DNA of 29,488 nucleotides from an uncultured Lachnospiraceae bacterium (lineage in GTDB: Bacteria; Bacillota; Clostridia; Lachnospirales; Lachnospiraceae): NCBI GenBank assembly GCA_910589635.1, contig CAJUTD010000035.1:1-29488 (forward strand), in the 5' to 3' direction. Below the pieces are notes generated by a model that searched no databases, was not told the origin of the DNA, and saw only the letters and a list, made by a program, of their open reading frames with translations. The translations under genes were made by a program, and so were the position numbers. The first letter of the stretch is position 1. Every line of letters begins with the position of its first letter. Below are positions 17,172 through 25,411 of the stretch, piece by piece.

Positions 17172-17197
17172 ATTATAACAAAAACATAACCATTATA
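17172..17197 (-). promoter_or_regulatory. Possible promoter region of the chemoreceptor/regulator unit
   Basis: Two perfect TATAAT boxes on the minus strand (17197-17192 and 17177-17172), 20 bp apart, lie 71-96 bp upstream of the chemoreceptor start. Neither has a convincing -35 at 16-18 bases, and I see no sigma-28 type motility promoter. An activator-dependent promoter is possible. Confidence 0.3.
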
Positions 17198-17228
17198 CTA
17201 GAAAAAAATACGATTTAGGAGAAAAAAA

Positions 17229-18470
17229 TCAGCTTTCCAGAGCGTGAATAAAAATTCCGCTCCTCAATTTCGGTTCAAACCACGTCGATTTCGGAGGCAT
17301 CAAAAGCCCGGCATCTGCCACGGCAAATAATTCCTGTATGGACGTTGGATACATGGCAAACGCCACGGCACAATCCTCCCGGCAGCGCCTTTCCAGCTCC
17401 TTTAACCCTCGTATACCGCCCACAAAATCAATGCGGCTGTCCGTTTTGGGATCCCCAATGGCGAGAACCGGAGTAAGAAGCCTCTGCTGCAAGACTGACA
17501 CGTCAAGCCCCTCTACCGGATGGTCCGGCAGCTCTTTCTCCGGAATTGTGCAGCGATACCACTTTTCTGCCAAATACATAGAAAAGTCCCCTTTTTTCTC
17601 AGGCTTCACAGGCTGGCTTCCCACAAGCTCCACTTCAAAGAGCTGTGATACTTTCTCCAGAAATTCTTCTTCGGACATACCATGCAGATCCTTGACAACG
17701 CGGTTATAATCCATAATCATCAGCTGCTCATCAGGAAACAGCACGGAAAGGAAATAATTAAATTCCTCTTCCCCATTGTAATCAGGATGCTCTTTTCTGC
17801 GCATCTGCCCTACCTTCACCGCCGAAGCCGCCCGGTGATGCCCGTCTGCAATATAAATTTCACCGATGGAGGCAAATGCTTTTTCTACATCGCAAATTTG
17901 CGCGTCATCTGAAATCACCCACACTCTATGGCGGATGCAATCCTCCGATACGAAGTCATAAAGCGCCTCCTCCCTCTTCACTGCATCTACAACTGCATTG
18001 ATTACAGCATTGGCACGGTAAGCGAGGAAAATCGGTCCCGTCTGGGCATTGCAGATATTGACATGGTTAATTCTATCCTGTTCCTTCTCTGCCCTGGTGT
18101 TTTCATGCTTTTTAATTACGCCCTGCTCATAATCATCAATAGAGGCACAGGCGACAATCCCTGTCTGTGTCCGCCCATCCATGGTAAGCTCATATATGTA
18201 ATAACAGGATTTTTCCTCTTTCACAAAAGAACTGTCCTCTACCATCCCCCAAAGGAGATCATGTGCTTTTTGGTACACCTCGGGCGCATAGATGTCCACG
18301 CTATCGTCAAATTGGGTCTCTGCCCTGTCAATTCGCAAAAAGCTCAGCGGATTCTGTTCTACTACTACTTTCGCTTCCCTGCGGTTATACACATCATAAG
18401 GAAGCGCTGCTATCTTATCTACTTTCTCCCGGCTGGGCCTGATTGCAGAAAACGGTCTAATTATTGCCAT
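17229..18470 (-). CDS. DUF1015 family protein
   Basis: The 413-residue cytosolic protein matches the DUF1015 family by its conserved blocks: AIIRPFSAIRP at the N-terminus, ALPYDVYNRREA, NPLSFLRIDRAE, KKHENTRAEKEQDR, the DGHHRAASA motif near residue 205, and MPPKSTWFEPKLRSG at the end. AGAGGAG precedes the ATG. The DGHHR motif also occurs in the ParB/SerK fold (SerK is an ADP-dependent serine kinase); a related activity is a hypothesis only. In many Firmicutes members of this family lie beside serine biosynthesis genes, but here it follows endonuclease III by 62 bp. Role in this locus unclear. Confidence 0.88.
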   Translation of the reverse strand: MAIIRPFSAIRPSREKVDKIAALPYDVYNRREAKVVVEQNPLSFLRIDRAETQFDDSVDIYAPEVYQKAHDLLWGMVEDSSFVKEEKSCYYIYELTMDGRTQTGIVACASIDDYEQGVIKKHENTRAEKEQDRINHVNICNAQTGPIFLAYRANAVINAVVDAVKREEALYDFVSEDCIRHRVWVISDDAQICDVEKAFASIGEIYIADGHHRAASAVKVGQMRRKEHPDYNGEEEFNYFLSVLFPDEQLMIMDYNRVVKDLHGMSEEEFLEKVSQLFEVELVGSQPVKPEKKGDFSMYLAEKWYRCTIPEKELPDHPVEGLDVSVLQQRLLTPVLAIGDPKTDSRIDFVGGIRGLKELERRCREDCAVAFAMYPTSIQELFAVADAGLLMPPKSTWFEPKLRSGIFIHALES

Positions 18471-18532
18471 ATTTTCTCCTCTTTTCTATGTAATATATCT
18501 TTTAAAGTAAAATATCCACGCTAACACTGCCG

Positions 18533-19174
18533 CTATTCCTCCACTCCATTGCGCGCACAGATATCTTTTACACAACACTTTTCACAATAAGGCTTGGTAC
18601 GTGCCGTACACACCTCTCTGCCATGATACACCAGACGATGGCAGAAATCACTGCCCTCCTCAGGCGGAATCAACTTCCACAAAGCCATTTCCACCTTCTT
18701 AGGCTCCTTTATATTGTCCACCAGCCCCATTCTGTTCACCAAGCGGATGCAATGCGTGTCGGTGACGATCGCCGGCTTGTGAAAAACATCTCCCATAATC
18801 AGATTCGCGCTCTTCCTGCCCACACCAGGAAGCTTGAGCAGTGCGTCAAAGTCCTCGGGAACCTTGCCGCCATACTGCTCATACAAAATCTTCATACATG
18901 CGCTGATGTCCCGCGCTTTGCTCTTGCCAAGACCGCAGGGCTTGACAATTTTCTCTATCTCCTCCACAGGCGCCTTGGCAAGAGATTTCACATCCGGGTA
19001 CACTGCATATAGCTCTTCCACAATCACATTCACCCTGGCATCCGTGCATTGCGCTGCAAGCCGTACGCTGACGAGAAGCTTCCAGGCCTCATTGTAGTCT
19101 AATGTACAACCTGCCTGTGGATATTCTTTTTTCAGCCGTTCAATCATCTCCAACGCCAGTTTTTCTTTTGTCAT
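18533..19174 (-). CDS. nth: Endonuclease III (DNA glycosylase/AP lyase)
   Basis: The 213-residue protein is a full-length endonuclease III, which removes oxidised pyrimidines and cleaves at abasic sites. Seen: the helix-hairpin-helix LPGVGRKSAN with catalytic Lys121, catalytic Asp139 in VTDTH, and a C-terminal [4Fe-4S] cluster motif Cys189-x7-Cys197-x2-Cys200-x5-Cys206. The first spacing is seven residues, one more than the six in E. coli Nth. AAGGGAAG lies before the ATG. It starts 23 bp after the endo-arabinanase stop, so it may be read through from that promoter, although no functional link is evident. Confidence 0.94.
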   Translation of the reverse strand: MTKEKLALEMIERLKKEYPQAGCTLDYNEAWKLLVSVRLAAQCTDARVNVIVEELYAVYPDVKSLAKAPVEEIEKIVKPCGLGKSKARDISACMKILYEQYGGKVPEDFDALLKLPGVGRKSANLIMGDVFHKPAIVTDTHCIRLVNRMGLVDNIKEPKKVEMALWKLIPPEEGSDFCHRLVYHGREVCTARTKPYCEKCCVKDICARNGVEE

Positions 19175-19197
19175 CTGAATCTTCCCTTCACTTTAAG

Positions 19198-22113
19198 CTA
19201 CTTAATTTTCACACGTTTTGCCTTGCTGTAAGTTCCATAAATTTTTGTTTTCCCAGACTGCTTATAAGGCTGAATGCGGAAGTAGTAAACTTTTTTGCGT
19301 TTTAATTTAGAAATCGTTTTCTTCTTCGTCTTTGCATTCTTAACCCAAACAGTGCGCGCTGACTTAAATTTTGCATTCGTGGCATATTGAATGCGGTATC
19401 CGCTGGCTTTGGAAGCAGTTTTCCAAGTGAGTGCCGCCTTTTTTGCAGATTTACTCTTGACTGTGGACAAAGAAATTTTCTTGGGGGCAATCTTTATCGT
19501 AACAGTCTTTGTCTGCTTCTTATAGGTCGCTGTCTCGGAAGCGGTAATCTTAATCTTGGCAATCCCAGTGTTCTTGATTGTCACTTTTCCGGTTTTGGCG
19601 TTGACAGAAGCCACCTTTGGCGCGCTCGACGTGTAGCTCAATTTACCATTTCCCTTTTTCAGTTTAGCATTCAAAGAAAACGTTTTATCGCCATAAGTCT
19701 TGCTGTATGTAGTCTTTGCCGAAATCTGCTGGGTCCCTTTGACAACTACCGGGTCTGGCGCTTCTTTCAGCGTATCCGTGGAATAGATTTCCGCAATCTG
19801 TTCATCCGAAAGAGCTGCACTGTAAACTGCCACATCATCGAATTTCGCATCCTGCACGTCTTCCGTCCCTGAGAACAGGCCGGAACCGATATACGCATTG
19901 GCTGTTTTCTGAATACTTTCCGCGAGAGAAGTATCAAAGCACGCACTCAAATCCTGGGATACGGCGTCCACGATTTTGCCGTCCACATACTGCCTGATCC
20001 CTTTCGCATCCACCGTATATGCAATATGGCGCCATTCATTGCGGTTTAACGTGGAACCCTTGGTCTTCGTCTCTGCGTTAGCGTTGACCGCTGCGCTCAA
20101 GCCGGCGCTAATGCGGGTCATCGGAGAAGTGATTGCGCTATCGCCGCTGTTGGCCTCAAATAGTGCACTCTTCTCCGAAGTACCCGTGCCAACATTTACC
20201 CACATGCTGACCGTGAAGCCATCTGATGTAACTGAGGAAAATACATTGGCGGGCAGACGCAGGAAATTGGCGCTATAAGAATCTGCTCGGTTCTGCACAT
20301 ACAGAACTTTGCCGCGCTGGGCATCCGAGACAATACTTGCCGTGCCCTCCAGCCTCGCTTTATCACTCTGTGCGGAGTGCTTTACCGGGGCGACACTGCC
20401 GGCGGAAGCGCCTTTTTCAAAGTTAAACCCATATACCAACGCATCCTTTAAAGATTTGCGCGCAGTGACACGGCTTCCCCAGAGACAGGTGTTGTCACTG
20501 CCAATTGCAGAAAATGTCATTACTTTCTGCGAGGGAGTCTCTTCATTATACTGTTTAAAGAGAATGCCCTTGTATACCGTATCATTCAGGTTCAACGTAA
20601 TATAATCATAATCCTTGCCTTCACCAGTAGTTTTGTGCCACGTCCCATCTACAGCCCCGCCAACTGTGCCATTCGCATACAGGACCACTCTCTGCGAATA
20701 AATCATATCGCCGTTTGTCGCTGTGCCGTGGTTAATGATGTCATAACTTCCCACAACCTCACTGTCGTTATAATGCCCAATTTTCTCGCCGCGGTATTCA
20801 TAAACAGCCGAAACCGGCCACTGGTCCTCATTCAGATATTGCTGACGCACGCGCACTTGATGCCCTTCATGTTGGCTTCCCGGCGAGTCAAAACGCTGAT
20901 GGTAAAATAGGTAACGCTGCCCATCATCATCAATCAATGCTGAGTTATGTCCGGCAGCGCGGTAGCCTGGCTGGTTCGTAAACTGGTAATTACCGATAAG
21001 TTTAATACCATAACGATCATTGTCCTTACCGCTGTCCTTTGCGTCGTTCCCAACTGCATCCGTATATGGGCCGTATACATTCTTAGAACGGAACAGGCGC
21101 ATATTATAACCGCCACCGGAAAGAAGTCCTCCATAAGTCTCGTACATATAATAGTAATCACTTTCCTCATCATAGAGGATATAAGACCCTTCCCCTGACT
21201 GATGGTTACCCCCCGCAATATGAGTGCCGAAATAACGGTCTATAAAATTACCGGATATACTTTCCGTACCGTCTTCCCCGGGATATTTGACGGCGCCAGT
21301 AGTCTTATCCAGCTCATGAATAAAAATACCGCCCGACCATGAGCCATAACTCATATACATGTTACCGTCCTTGCCAAAAAATATTGTGGGATCGATGGCA
21401 TTGGGCGCATACTTCTCATTCCAGCCGCCGCTGGAAGTAAACCATTTATCGCTGATCTCACTGAGCGTACCGTCTGCTATCAGCTCCTTGAGATTCAGGT
21501 AATCGTTATCCCATTTCGTATTTCTGTCACTCTTACCGCCATTGTTGCCATTATCTACTGCTCCCGTTTTCGTGAAACCGGAATAAATAATCGTATCTAT
21601 GTGTTGATAAGGTCCGTCCGGCGTCTTAGACACGGCATAACCAATACAGGAACGGCGCCAGGTAGAAGAAGTACTGTAATAGAGCATATAGGCGCCCTTA
21701 CTATTATCCTCCCACACATAGTGGGGATTATAAATGGCGTCCGGCGCCCAGAAACCCAAACCACCGTTCTTACAATCCGCGTCATCGTAACCAGCCCACG
21801 CGAAGGACTCCGCAAGATTCGTTAAAACTTCTCCATAGACCGAATCATTCTTCCAGCTATCCTTCTCCCGCCAATTCCAGTCGAGATTCATCTGTGTCCA
21901 ATCCATCAGGTTCGTAGACTTGGCGTCCGCAAGGTGTGTGCCAAATAAGTAATATGTACCATCCGCTTTTAAGATTGACGGATCATGAACCATCACACGC
22001 GACACCTGAGGGGGCGCGTCTGCGGCTTGCGCGAAGCCAGCCGGCACAGACGTGATGCATACAGCCGCCGCCATCAGAGCCGCACCTAGCTTTTGTAAAA
22101 ATTTTGTTTTCAT
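19198..22113 (-). CDS. Secreted GH43 endo-alpha-1,5-L-arabinanase with LamG and Ig/FN3-like tail
   Basis: I use the ATG at 22113, where GGAGGG precedes a clear signal peptide (residues 1-31); an in-frame ATG at 22230 would place 39 residues before it and cross the promoter. The product has 971 residues. The GH43 propeller (about 38-410) shows VHDPSILKADGTYYLFGTH (Asp near 44), GFWAPDA near 130, NAIDPTIFF near 240, and GEGSYILYDEESDYYYMYE with the acid Glu near 308. This pattern and the following beta-barrel domain (about 420-560) are those of extracellular endo-arabinanases such as B. subtilis Abn2. Then a LamG domain (about 570-780), an Ig-like segment (785-880) and a Lys-rich FN3-like domain (880-971). 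No sortase motif. It would cut the arabinan backbone to supply oligomers for the other GH43 enzymes and the importer. Confidence 0.92.
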   Translation of the reverse strand: MKTKFLQKLGAALMAAAVCITSVPAGFAQAADAPPQVSRVMVHDPSILKADGTYYLFGTHLADAKSTNLMDWTQMNLDWNWREKDSWKNDSVYGEVLTNLAESFAWAGYDDADCKNGGLGFWAPDAIYNPHYVWEDNSKGAYMLYYSTSSTWRRSCIGYAVSKTPDGPYQHIDTIIYSGFTKTGAVDNGNNGGKSDRNTKWDNDYLNLKELIADGTLSEISDKWFTSSGGWNEKYAPNAIDPTIFFGKDGNMYMSYGSWSGGIFIHELDKTTGAVKYPGEDGTESISGNFIDRYFGTHIAGGNHQSGEGSYILYDEESDYYYMYETYGGLLSGGGYNMRLFRSKNVYGPYTDAVGNDAKDSGKDNDRYGIKLIGNYQFTNQPGYRAAGHNSALIDDDGQRYLFYHQRFDSPGSQHEGHQVRVRQQYLNEDQWPVSAVYEYRGEKIGHYNDSEVVGSYDIINHGTATNGDMIYSQRVVLYANGTVGGAVDGTWHKTTGEGKDYDYITLNLNDTVYKGILFKQYNEETPSQKVMTFSAIGSDNTCLWGSRVTARKSLKDALVYGFNFEKGASAGSVAPVKHSAQSDKARLEGTASIVSDAQRGKVLYVQNRADSYSANFLRLPANVFSSVTSDGFTVSMWVNVGTGTSEKSALFEANSGDSAITSPMTRISAGLSAAVNANAETKTKGSTLNRNEWRHIAYTVDAKGIRQYVDGKIVDAVSQDLSACFDTSLAESIQKTANAYIGSGLFSGTEDVQDAKFDDVAVYSAALSDEQIAEIYSTDTLKEAPDPVVVKGTQQISAKTTYSKTYGDKTFSLNAKLKKGNGKLSYTSSAPKVASVNAKTGKVTIKNTGIAKIKITASETATYKKQTKTVTIKIAPKKISLSTVKSKSAKKAALTWKTASKASGYRIQYATNAKFKSARTVWVKNAKTKKKTISKLKRKKVYYFRIQPYKQSGKTKIYGTYSKAKRVKIK

Positions 22114-22129
22114 AGATTCCCTCCATTTT

Positions 22130-22142
22130 ATAAACAGTTTAT
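22130..22142. promoter_or_regulatory. Palindrome at the endo-arabinanase start site, possible operator
   Basis: ATAAAC-a-GTTTAT is a perfect 13-bp palindrome lying about 5-17 bases after the predicted transcription start. The position suits a repressor, but the sequence differs from the palindrome in the araR promoter. Confidence 0.4.
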
Positions 22143-22153
22143 CAGTTGTAGAG

Positions 22154-22182
22154 ATTTTATCATACCTCGACATAAAGAGCAA
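22154..22182 (-). promoter_or_regulatory. Predicted promoter of the endo-arabinanase gene
   Basis: Minus strand -35 TTGCTC (22182-22177) and -10 TAAAAT (22159-22154) with a 17-base spacer; the -10 is extended (TGA directly before it). The leader would be about 35 bases. Confidence 0.6.
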
Positions 22183-22290
22183 CACAATCAAAACACCGCT
22201 AATATGATTTCCTCCTAAAATCTTATCCAAATAAGTTCATGTTACTACCACTCTATCTATGCGGCTATTCTTCTGATTATTTATGTATTA

Positions 22291-22995
22291 TCACATGAGT
22301 AACTGTTCTTCATTTATTGCCTGCAAAAAATCCTCCACTTCTTTATTAAATATTTTCGCTTTTTTATTCGCTATAAAATGATTGCCTTTCACAATTGCTA
22401 ATCGGGCATTCGGTATATTTTCTGCAATAGATTCGGTATGTGTTCTTTTAATCATATCCCGCGTCCCTGCAATTACGAGCGTCGGTATTTGAATGGAACG
22501 AAGTTCATAAAAATCAATATCAGGTTCATAGATCATTAATCCTAATAACTCCATATTGCGCTTCGCATCCTGTGATTTCAAAGCAAACTTTTTAGCAATT
22601 TTATATCCTATTTCTATAGGAATCTGAACCCTGGCTTTTATTCCTTTTTTATCTAAATTGCCTCCATTTAATATAAGGGCCGTTACCTTTTGTGGGTATT
22701 TTAAGGCAAATTTCATCGCGATGTTCGCGCCATCCGAAAAACCCAAAATAATAGCCCTGGAGATTTGCAGTTCATTCATTAATTCATTCAAATCTTCGGC
22801 AAATTGTTCCATCGTAAAAGGCGCTGTTCCTCTCGGGGATTTCCCATGGCCTCTTGTATCTACTGCAAGCGTTCTATATTTGGCAGAGAAAAATTCTATC
22901 TGATTTTTGAAATAAGTCCCATCTTCTCCATTGCCATGTAATAGAAAAAGTGGTTCGCCTTTTCCTTTTTCTTGATAATATAAAGTTGTATCCAT
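22291..22995 (-). CDS. Alpha/beta-fold hydrolase
   Basis: The 234-residue cytosolic protein has the alpha/beta hydrolase core: oxyanion segment LLHGNGEDG (about 18-26), DTRGHGKS, nucleophile elbow GFSDG with Ser87, and the likely catalytic Asp180 (IAGTRD) and His206 (KGNHF). GGAGGAG precedes the ATG. It is short for the family, with a small lid domain. Substrate cannot be told; esterase-like activity is the family default. It stands alone between the arabinan locus and the mobile remnants, and its link to either is unknown. Confidence 0.85.
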   Translation of the reverse strand: MDTTLYYQEKGKGEPLFLLHGNGEDGTYFKNQIEFFSAKYRTLAVDTRGHGKSPRGTAPFTMEQFAEDLNELMNELQISRAIILGFSDGANIAMKFALKYPQKVTALILNGGNLDKKGIKARVQIPIEIGYKIAKKFALKSQDAKRNMELLGLMIYEPDIDFYELRSIQIPTLVIAGTRDMIKRTHTESIAENIPNARLAIVKGNHFIANKKAKIFNKEVEDFLQAINEEQLLM

Positions 22996-23046
22996 CGTAA
23001 CTTTTCTCCTCCATATCAGTATTTAGACCCCCTAATAAAAATTTTT

Positions 23047-23086
23047 CCACAAGCTGTTGTTTAAGACAGCAGACACAACAATGTGG
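23047..23086. repeat. Nested inverted repeats upstream of the TnpV remnant
   Basis: GCTGT-tgtttaag-ACAGC (23053-23070) is nested inside CCACA (23047-23051) and TGTGG (23082-23086), just before the ribosome site of the TnpV remnant. It could be a leader structure or part of an old element end. Confidence 0.4.
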
Positions 23087-23116
23087 AGTGAATATCTTAT
23101 TTGGAGGAATTACAAA

Positions 23117-23371
23117 ATGGCAAAATCTTTATTTGAACAGCCAGGCGGTACATATCGAAAAGAAAGTGATTTTTTAATATCGTGCTTAACTGTACCTGCC
23201 GAAGAAAAAAAATTCAATAGGCATATGGGGGTGAGCGAGTGCCGGTGGCACTCAAGTTGCGAACCGACCGAGCCGGCAGGCGAGAAAGCAGCATCTGGAT
23301 TATCTGAAGCAGTATCGCAAGGTTACATACACCAATCTTCTCACAAGCGGCAAGCTGAACACTTATCTTGC
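23117..23371 (+). pseudogene. tnpV: TnpV-like transposon protein, frameshifted, interrupted and truncated
   Basis: TTGGAGGA precedes an ATG that reads MAKSLFEQPGGTYRKESDFL and continues to PAEEKK, matching the N-terminus of TnpV proteins of clostridial conjugative elements. At an A8 run (23205-23212) one extra base moves the homologous frame: SIGIWG follows in another frame, then a TGA at 23232, a 54-base stretch that looks foreign, and then, in the same frame, KQHLDYLKQYRKVTYTNLL and SGKLNTYLA. Homology stops at about 23371, directly at the stop codon of the convergent AraC gene, so the C-terminal part is lost. TnpV has no settled function. It marks this region as the residue of an integrated element. 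Identification is from memory of the family pattern. Confidence 0.7.
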
Positions 23372-23373
23372 CG

Positions 23374-24249
23374 TCATTTTCTGCTTCTGTAATCTCTTGG
23401 TGAAAACCCTGTTTTATCTTTGAAGCATTTTCCAAAATGGCTAATTTGATGAAAGCCGACATGTTCAGCAATATTGCTGATAGGTTCATCCGTATTTTTT
23501 AACAATTCAGCAGCTTTTGACAGGCGATATTCAGTCAGATATTTATATGGCGTGGTTTGCAGAGTTGATTTAAAACAACGTAAACATTCTGATTTGCTAA
23601 CATTGGCACTTGCCGCTAAAACATCTAAGGAAACATCTTCTCCGTAATACTGTTCAATGTACTGCAAAAAAATCTGCATACGGGTATGAATAACGGTATC
23701 TTGCTTTTCGGATGGTAAGTGTACGTTTTTCTGAACTTCAAGCCAGAGTGCTGTTAGTGAAACAAGCACTTCATAAACGTAAAAATCCGTTTTGTCTTTT
23801 TCCAGTTCCGACAGCCGCAGGAGTGTTGCCAAGACAGTACCATGATTTTCAATATCCTTTGAAAAATGGTAGATTGGAATCTGTTCCTTTCCGACTATGC
23901 TTTCAACAAAATCTTTTGCAGGACTGCCAAAATAAAATTTAAGAAAATAGTCAGGAAAAATAAAACTGTTGTAATGGCAGGTGTTGTTTTTACTTACAAG
24001 GTGGACAACATTTTTATTGATGAATATGCCGCTGCCAGCGCCGACAGATACAGATGTGGTTAAGGTTTTAATCTCTATCTCCCCGGCAAGCACATAGATG
24101 AACTGTATATCCTCATGCCAGTGCATGACTTGAAACCCTGGATTGCGTGGATAGCTCTGCTCATTTACCACGTCAAGCACAAGATAAGGAAAATCCGAAC
24201 CTGCATTCAGATTGACAGAGTTTATAAATTCTGTTTTTGCGTCTGCCAC
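23374..24249 (-). CDS. AraC family transcriptional regulator with N-terminal cupin
   Basis: I choose GTG 24249, which has AGGTGG five bases upstream; a GTG at 24258 is possible but lacks a site. The 291-residue product has an AraC-type cupin sensor (about 20-110; FQVMHWHEDIQFIYVLAGE, IFINKNVVHLV) and a C-terminal double helix-turn-helix (about 190-290; SLDVLAASANVSKSECLRCF, ISNIAEHVGFHQISHFGKCF, ending GFSPRDYRS). Effector unknown. It is divergent from the decayed alkylation-repair cluster and convergent with the TnpV remnant, whose broken end touches its stop codon. Direct repeats 21 bp apart in its upstream region are candidate binding sites. Confidence 0.9.
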   Translation of the reverse strand: MADAKTEFINSVNLNAGSDFPYLVLDVVNEQSYPRNPGFQVMHWHEDIQFIYVLAGEIEIKTLTTSVSVGAGSGIFINKNVVHLVSKNNTCHYNSFIFPDYFLKFYFGSPAKDFVESIVGKEQIPIYHFSKDIENHGTVLATLLRLSELEKDKTDFYVYEVLVSLTALWLEVQKNVHLPSEKQDTVIHTRMQIFLQYIEQYYGEDVSLDVLAASANVSKSECLRCFKSTLQTTPYKYLTEYRLSKAAELLKNTDEPISNIAEHVGFHQISHFGKCFKDKTGFSPRDYRSRK

Positions 24250-24291
24250 TAAAACCACCTGCTTTGGGAGATATTATGATAGTATCTGGTG

Positions 24292-24336
24292 AAAAACCGA
24301 TATTATTTATATAAAAACCGTGATAATATTATAGTG
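24292..24336. promoter_or_regulatory. Direct repeats between the AraC gene and the alkA remnant, candidate AraC sites
   Basis: AAAAACCG occurs at 24292-24299 and 24313-24320, 21 bp apart (two helical turns), each followed by an AT-rich ATATTAT-like tail. Spacing is typical of AraC-family operators. The divergent arrangement suggests autoregulation and control of the downstream cluster. Confidence 0.5.
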
Positions 24337-24370
24337 CAGGCCATATTACAAGTCAAGGCGTGAAGCGATA

Positions 24371-24722
24371 ATGTATTTCAATCATGGCAGCGAAGAAATT
24401 GTTTATCTAATACAAAAGGATAATCGGCTTGCCGATGTCATAGATAAAATTGGAAAAATAAAACGACCTGCCGATACAGATTTATTTTCATCTGTAATAC
24501 ACCATATTTCTTCGTGGTATCAGAATGGTGTACCATCATCGAAAAGTAGACCGCACGCTATTTGAGAAATACCGAAAGCATTTCAGCCCCTATTGTAGTC
24601 TAGCAAGCCTTTATTTCTGGGCGGTGGCAGGCGGCGCAATACCCAAAACGAAAGACTATGTACCAAAAGGAAAGGCGGGAAAAAATGCACAAAAAAGAAA
24701 TGCTACAGGCAATGCAAAATGA
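24371..24722 (+). pseudogene. alkA: 3-methyladenine DNA glycosylase (HhH-GPD), internally deleted
   Basis: The first 45 codons from ATG 24371 read as the N-terminus of an AlkA-type glycosylase (YFNHGSEEIVYLIQKDNRLA, then DTDLFSSVIHHI). The text then jumps, in another frame, to what looks like the C-terminus of the same protein (YHHRKVDRTLFEKYRKHFSP, SLASLYFWAVAGGAIPK). The catalytic middle, including the helix-hairpin-helix and catalytic Asp, is missing, so the product cannot be active. The join lies near 24508-24520. The intact enzyme would remove alkylated purines. An O6-methylguanine methyltransferase and an Ada-like scrap follow, so this was probably an alkylation-damage operon. Confidence 0.72.
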
Positions 24723-24813
24723 ATACCGCCCTTGCAAACGGTGCAAGCCAGAAAAATATTTCAAGACAAAAGCAGGAGGAAATGAAAATGGCAAACGTAA
24801 TAGTATTATTTGA
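24685..24813 (+). pseudogene. Ada-like zinc-site fragment
   Basis: A 42-codon frame with GGCGGGA upstream reads MHKKEMLQAMQNEYRPCKRC and then KPEKYF. The YRPCKRCKPE block resembles the second Cys-x2-Cys pair of the Ada metal-binding domain, but the first pair, with the methyl-accepting Cys, and the rest of the domain are absent. It overlaps the tail of the glycosylase remnant in another frame. It may be a scrap of an Ada-type gene or a small unrelated zinc-knuckle peptide. Confidence 0.45.
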
Positions 24814-24853
24814 GGTGACCGTGAAAAACGGAAGAATGTCCCGCAGACTCTAA
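24788..24853 (+). pseudogene. Fragment of an antibiotic-biosynthesis-monooxygenase-like gene
   Basis: After AGGAGG, an ATG opens a 21-codon frame beginning MANVIVLFEVTVKNGRM, which looks like the start of an ABM-domain protein of about 100 residues, then ends at RRL and a stop. It overlaps the previous scrap. The sequence between here and the ogt start looks like a second broken junction. Confidence 0.4.
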
Positions 24854-24876
24854 CACATATTTCGAGGTATAATGCC

Positions 24877-25410
24877 ATGACCTATATTTATCATTACCAT
24901 TCGCCTTTAGGCGGTATTACGCTTTCAAGCAACGGGACAGAACTTACAGGCTTGTGGTTTGACGGACAAAAATATTTTGGAGACACACTGGGAGAAGAAT
25001 ATGAGGAAAAGAATCTGCCAATATTTGAGGAAACTGCCCGTTGGCTTGATATTTATTTTAGTGGCAAATCTCCCGATTTTACACCAGCACTTTCAATGGA
25101 AACAACCCCATTCCGTAAAGCAGTCTGGAAGATTATGCTCACAATTCCTTATGGAAGAACAATGACTTATGGAGAAATTGCAAATAGAATAGCAAAGCAG
25201 AAAGGGCTTCCTAACATGTCTGCCCAGGCTGTCGGCGGTGCAGTTGGACACAATTCAATCTCATTGATTGTCCCTTGCCACCGTGTCGTCGGCACGAATG
25301 GAAGCTTGACGGGATATTCAGGCGGAATTGATAAAAAAGTAAAACTGCTTACACTGGAAAAAGTGAATATGTCTAAGTTTTTCGTTCCGACAAAAGGAAC
25401 GGCATTATAG
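24877..25410 (+). CDS. ogt: Methylated-DNA--protein-cysteine S-methyltransferase (O6-methylguanine repair)
   Basis: The 177-residue protein transfers methyl groups from O6-methylguanine in DNA to its own Cys134, a suicide reaction. Seen: N-terminal domain with SPLGGITLSSN, the helix-turn-helix with GRTMTYGEIANRIA and the arginine finger region, and the active-site motif IVPCHRVVG followed by the asparagine-to-glycine turn and YSGG. Length and order are typical of Ogt/AdaB, and nothing is broken. GAGGT lies about 10 bases upstream. It is the only intact member of a cluster whose neighbours on both sides are decayed. Confidence 0.95.
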   Translation: MTYIYHYHSPLGGITLSSNGTELTGLWFDGQKYFGDTLGEEYEEKNLPIFEETARWLDIYFSGKSPDFTPALSMETTPFRKAVWKIMLTIPYGRTMTYGEIANRIAKQKGLPNMSAQAVGGAVGHNSISLIVPCHRVVGTNGSLTGYSGGIDKKVKLLTLEKVNMSKFFVPTKGTAL

Positions 25411-25411
25411 A

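Noticed and set aside
22190..22230. AGGAGGAAATC upstream of the endo-arabinanase promoter, suggesting the longer start at 22230
   Set aside because: No suitable start codon follows it at the right distance, and the signal peptide with its own GGAGGG begins at 22113.
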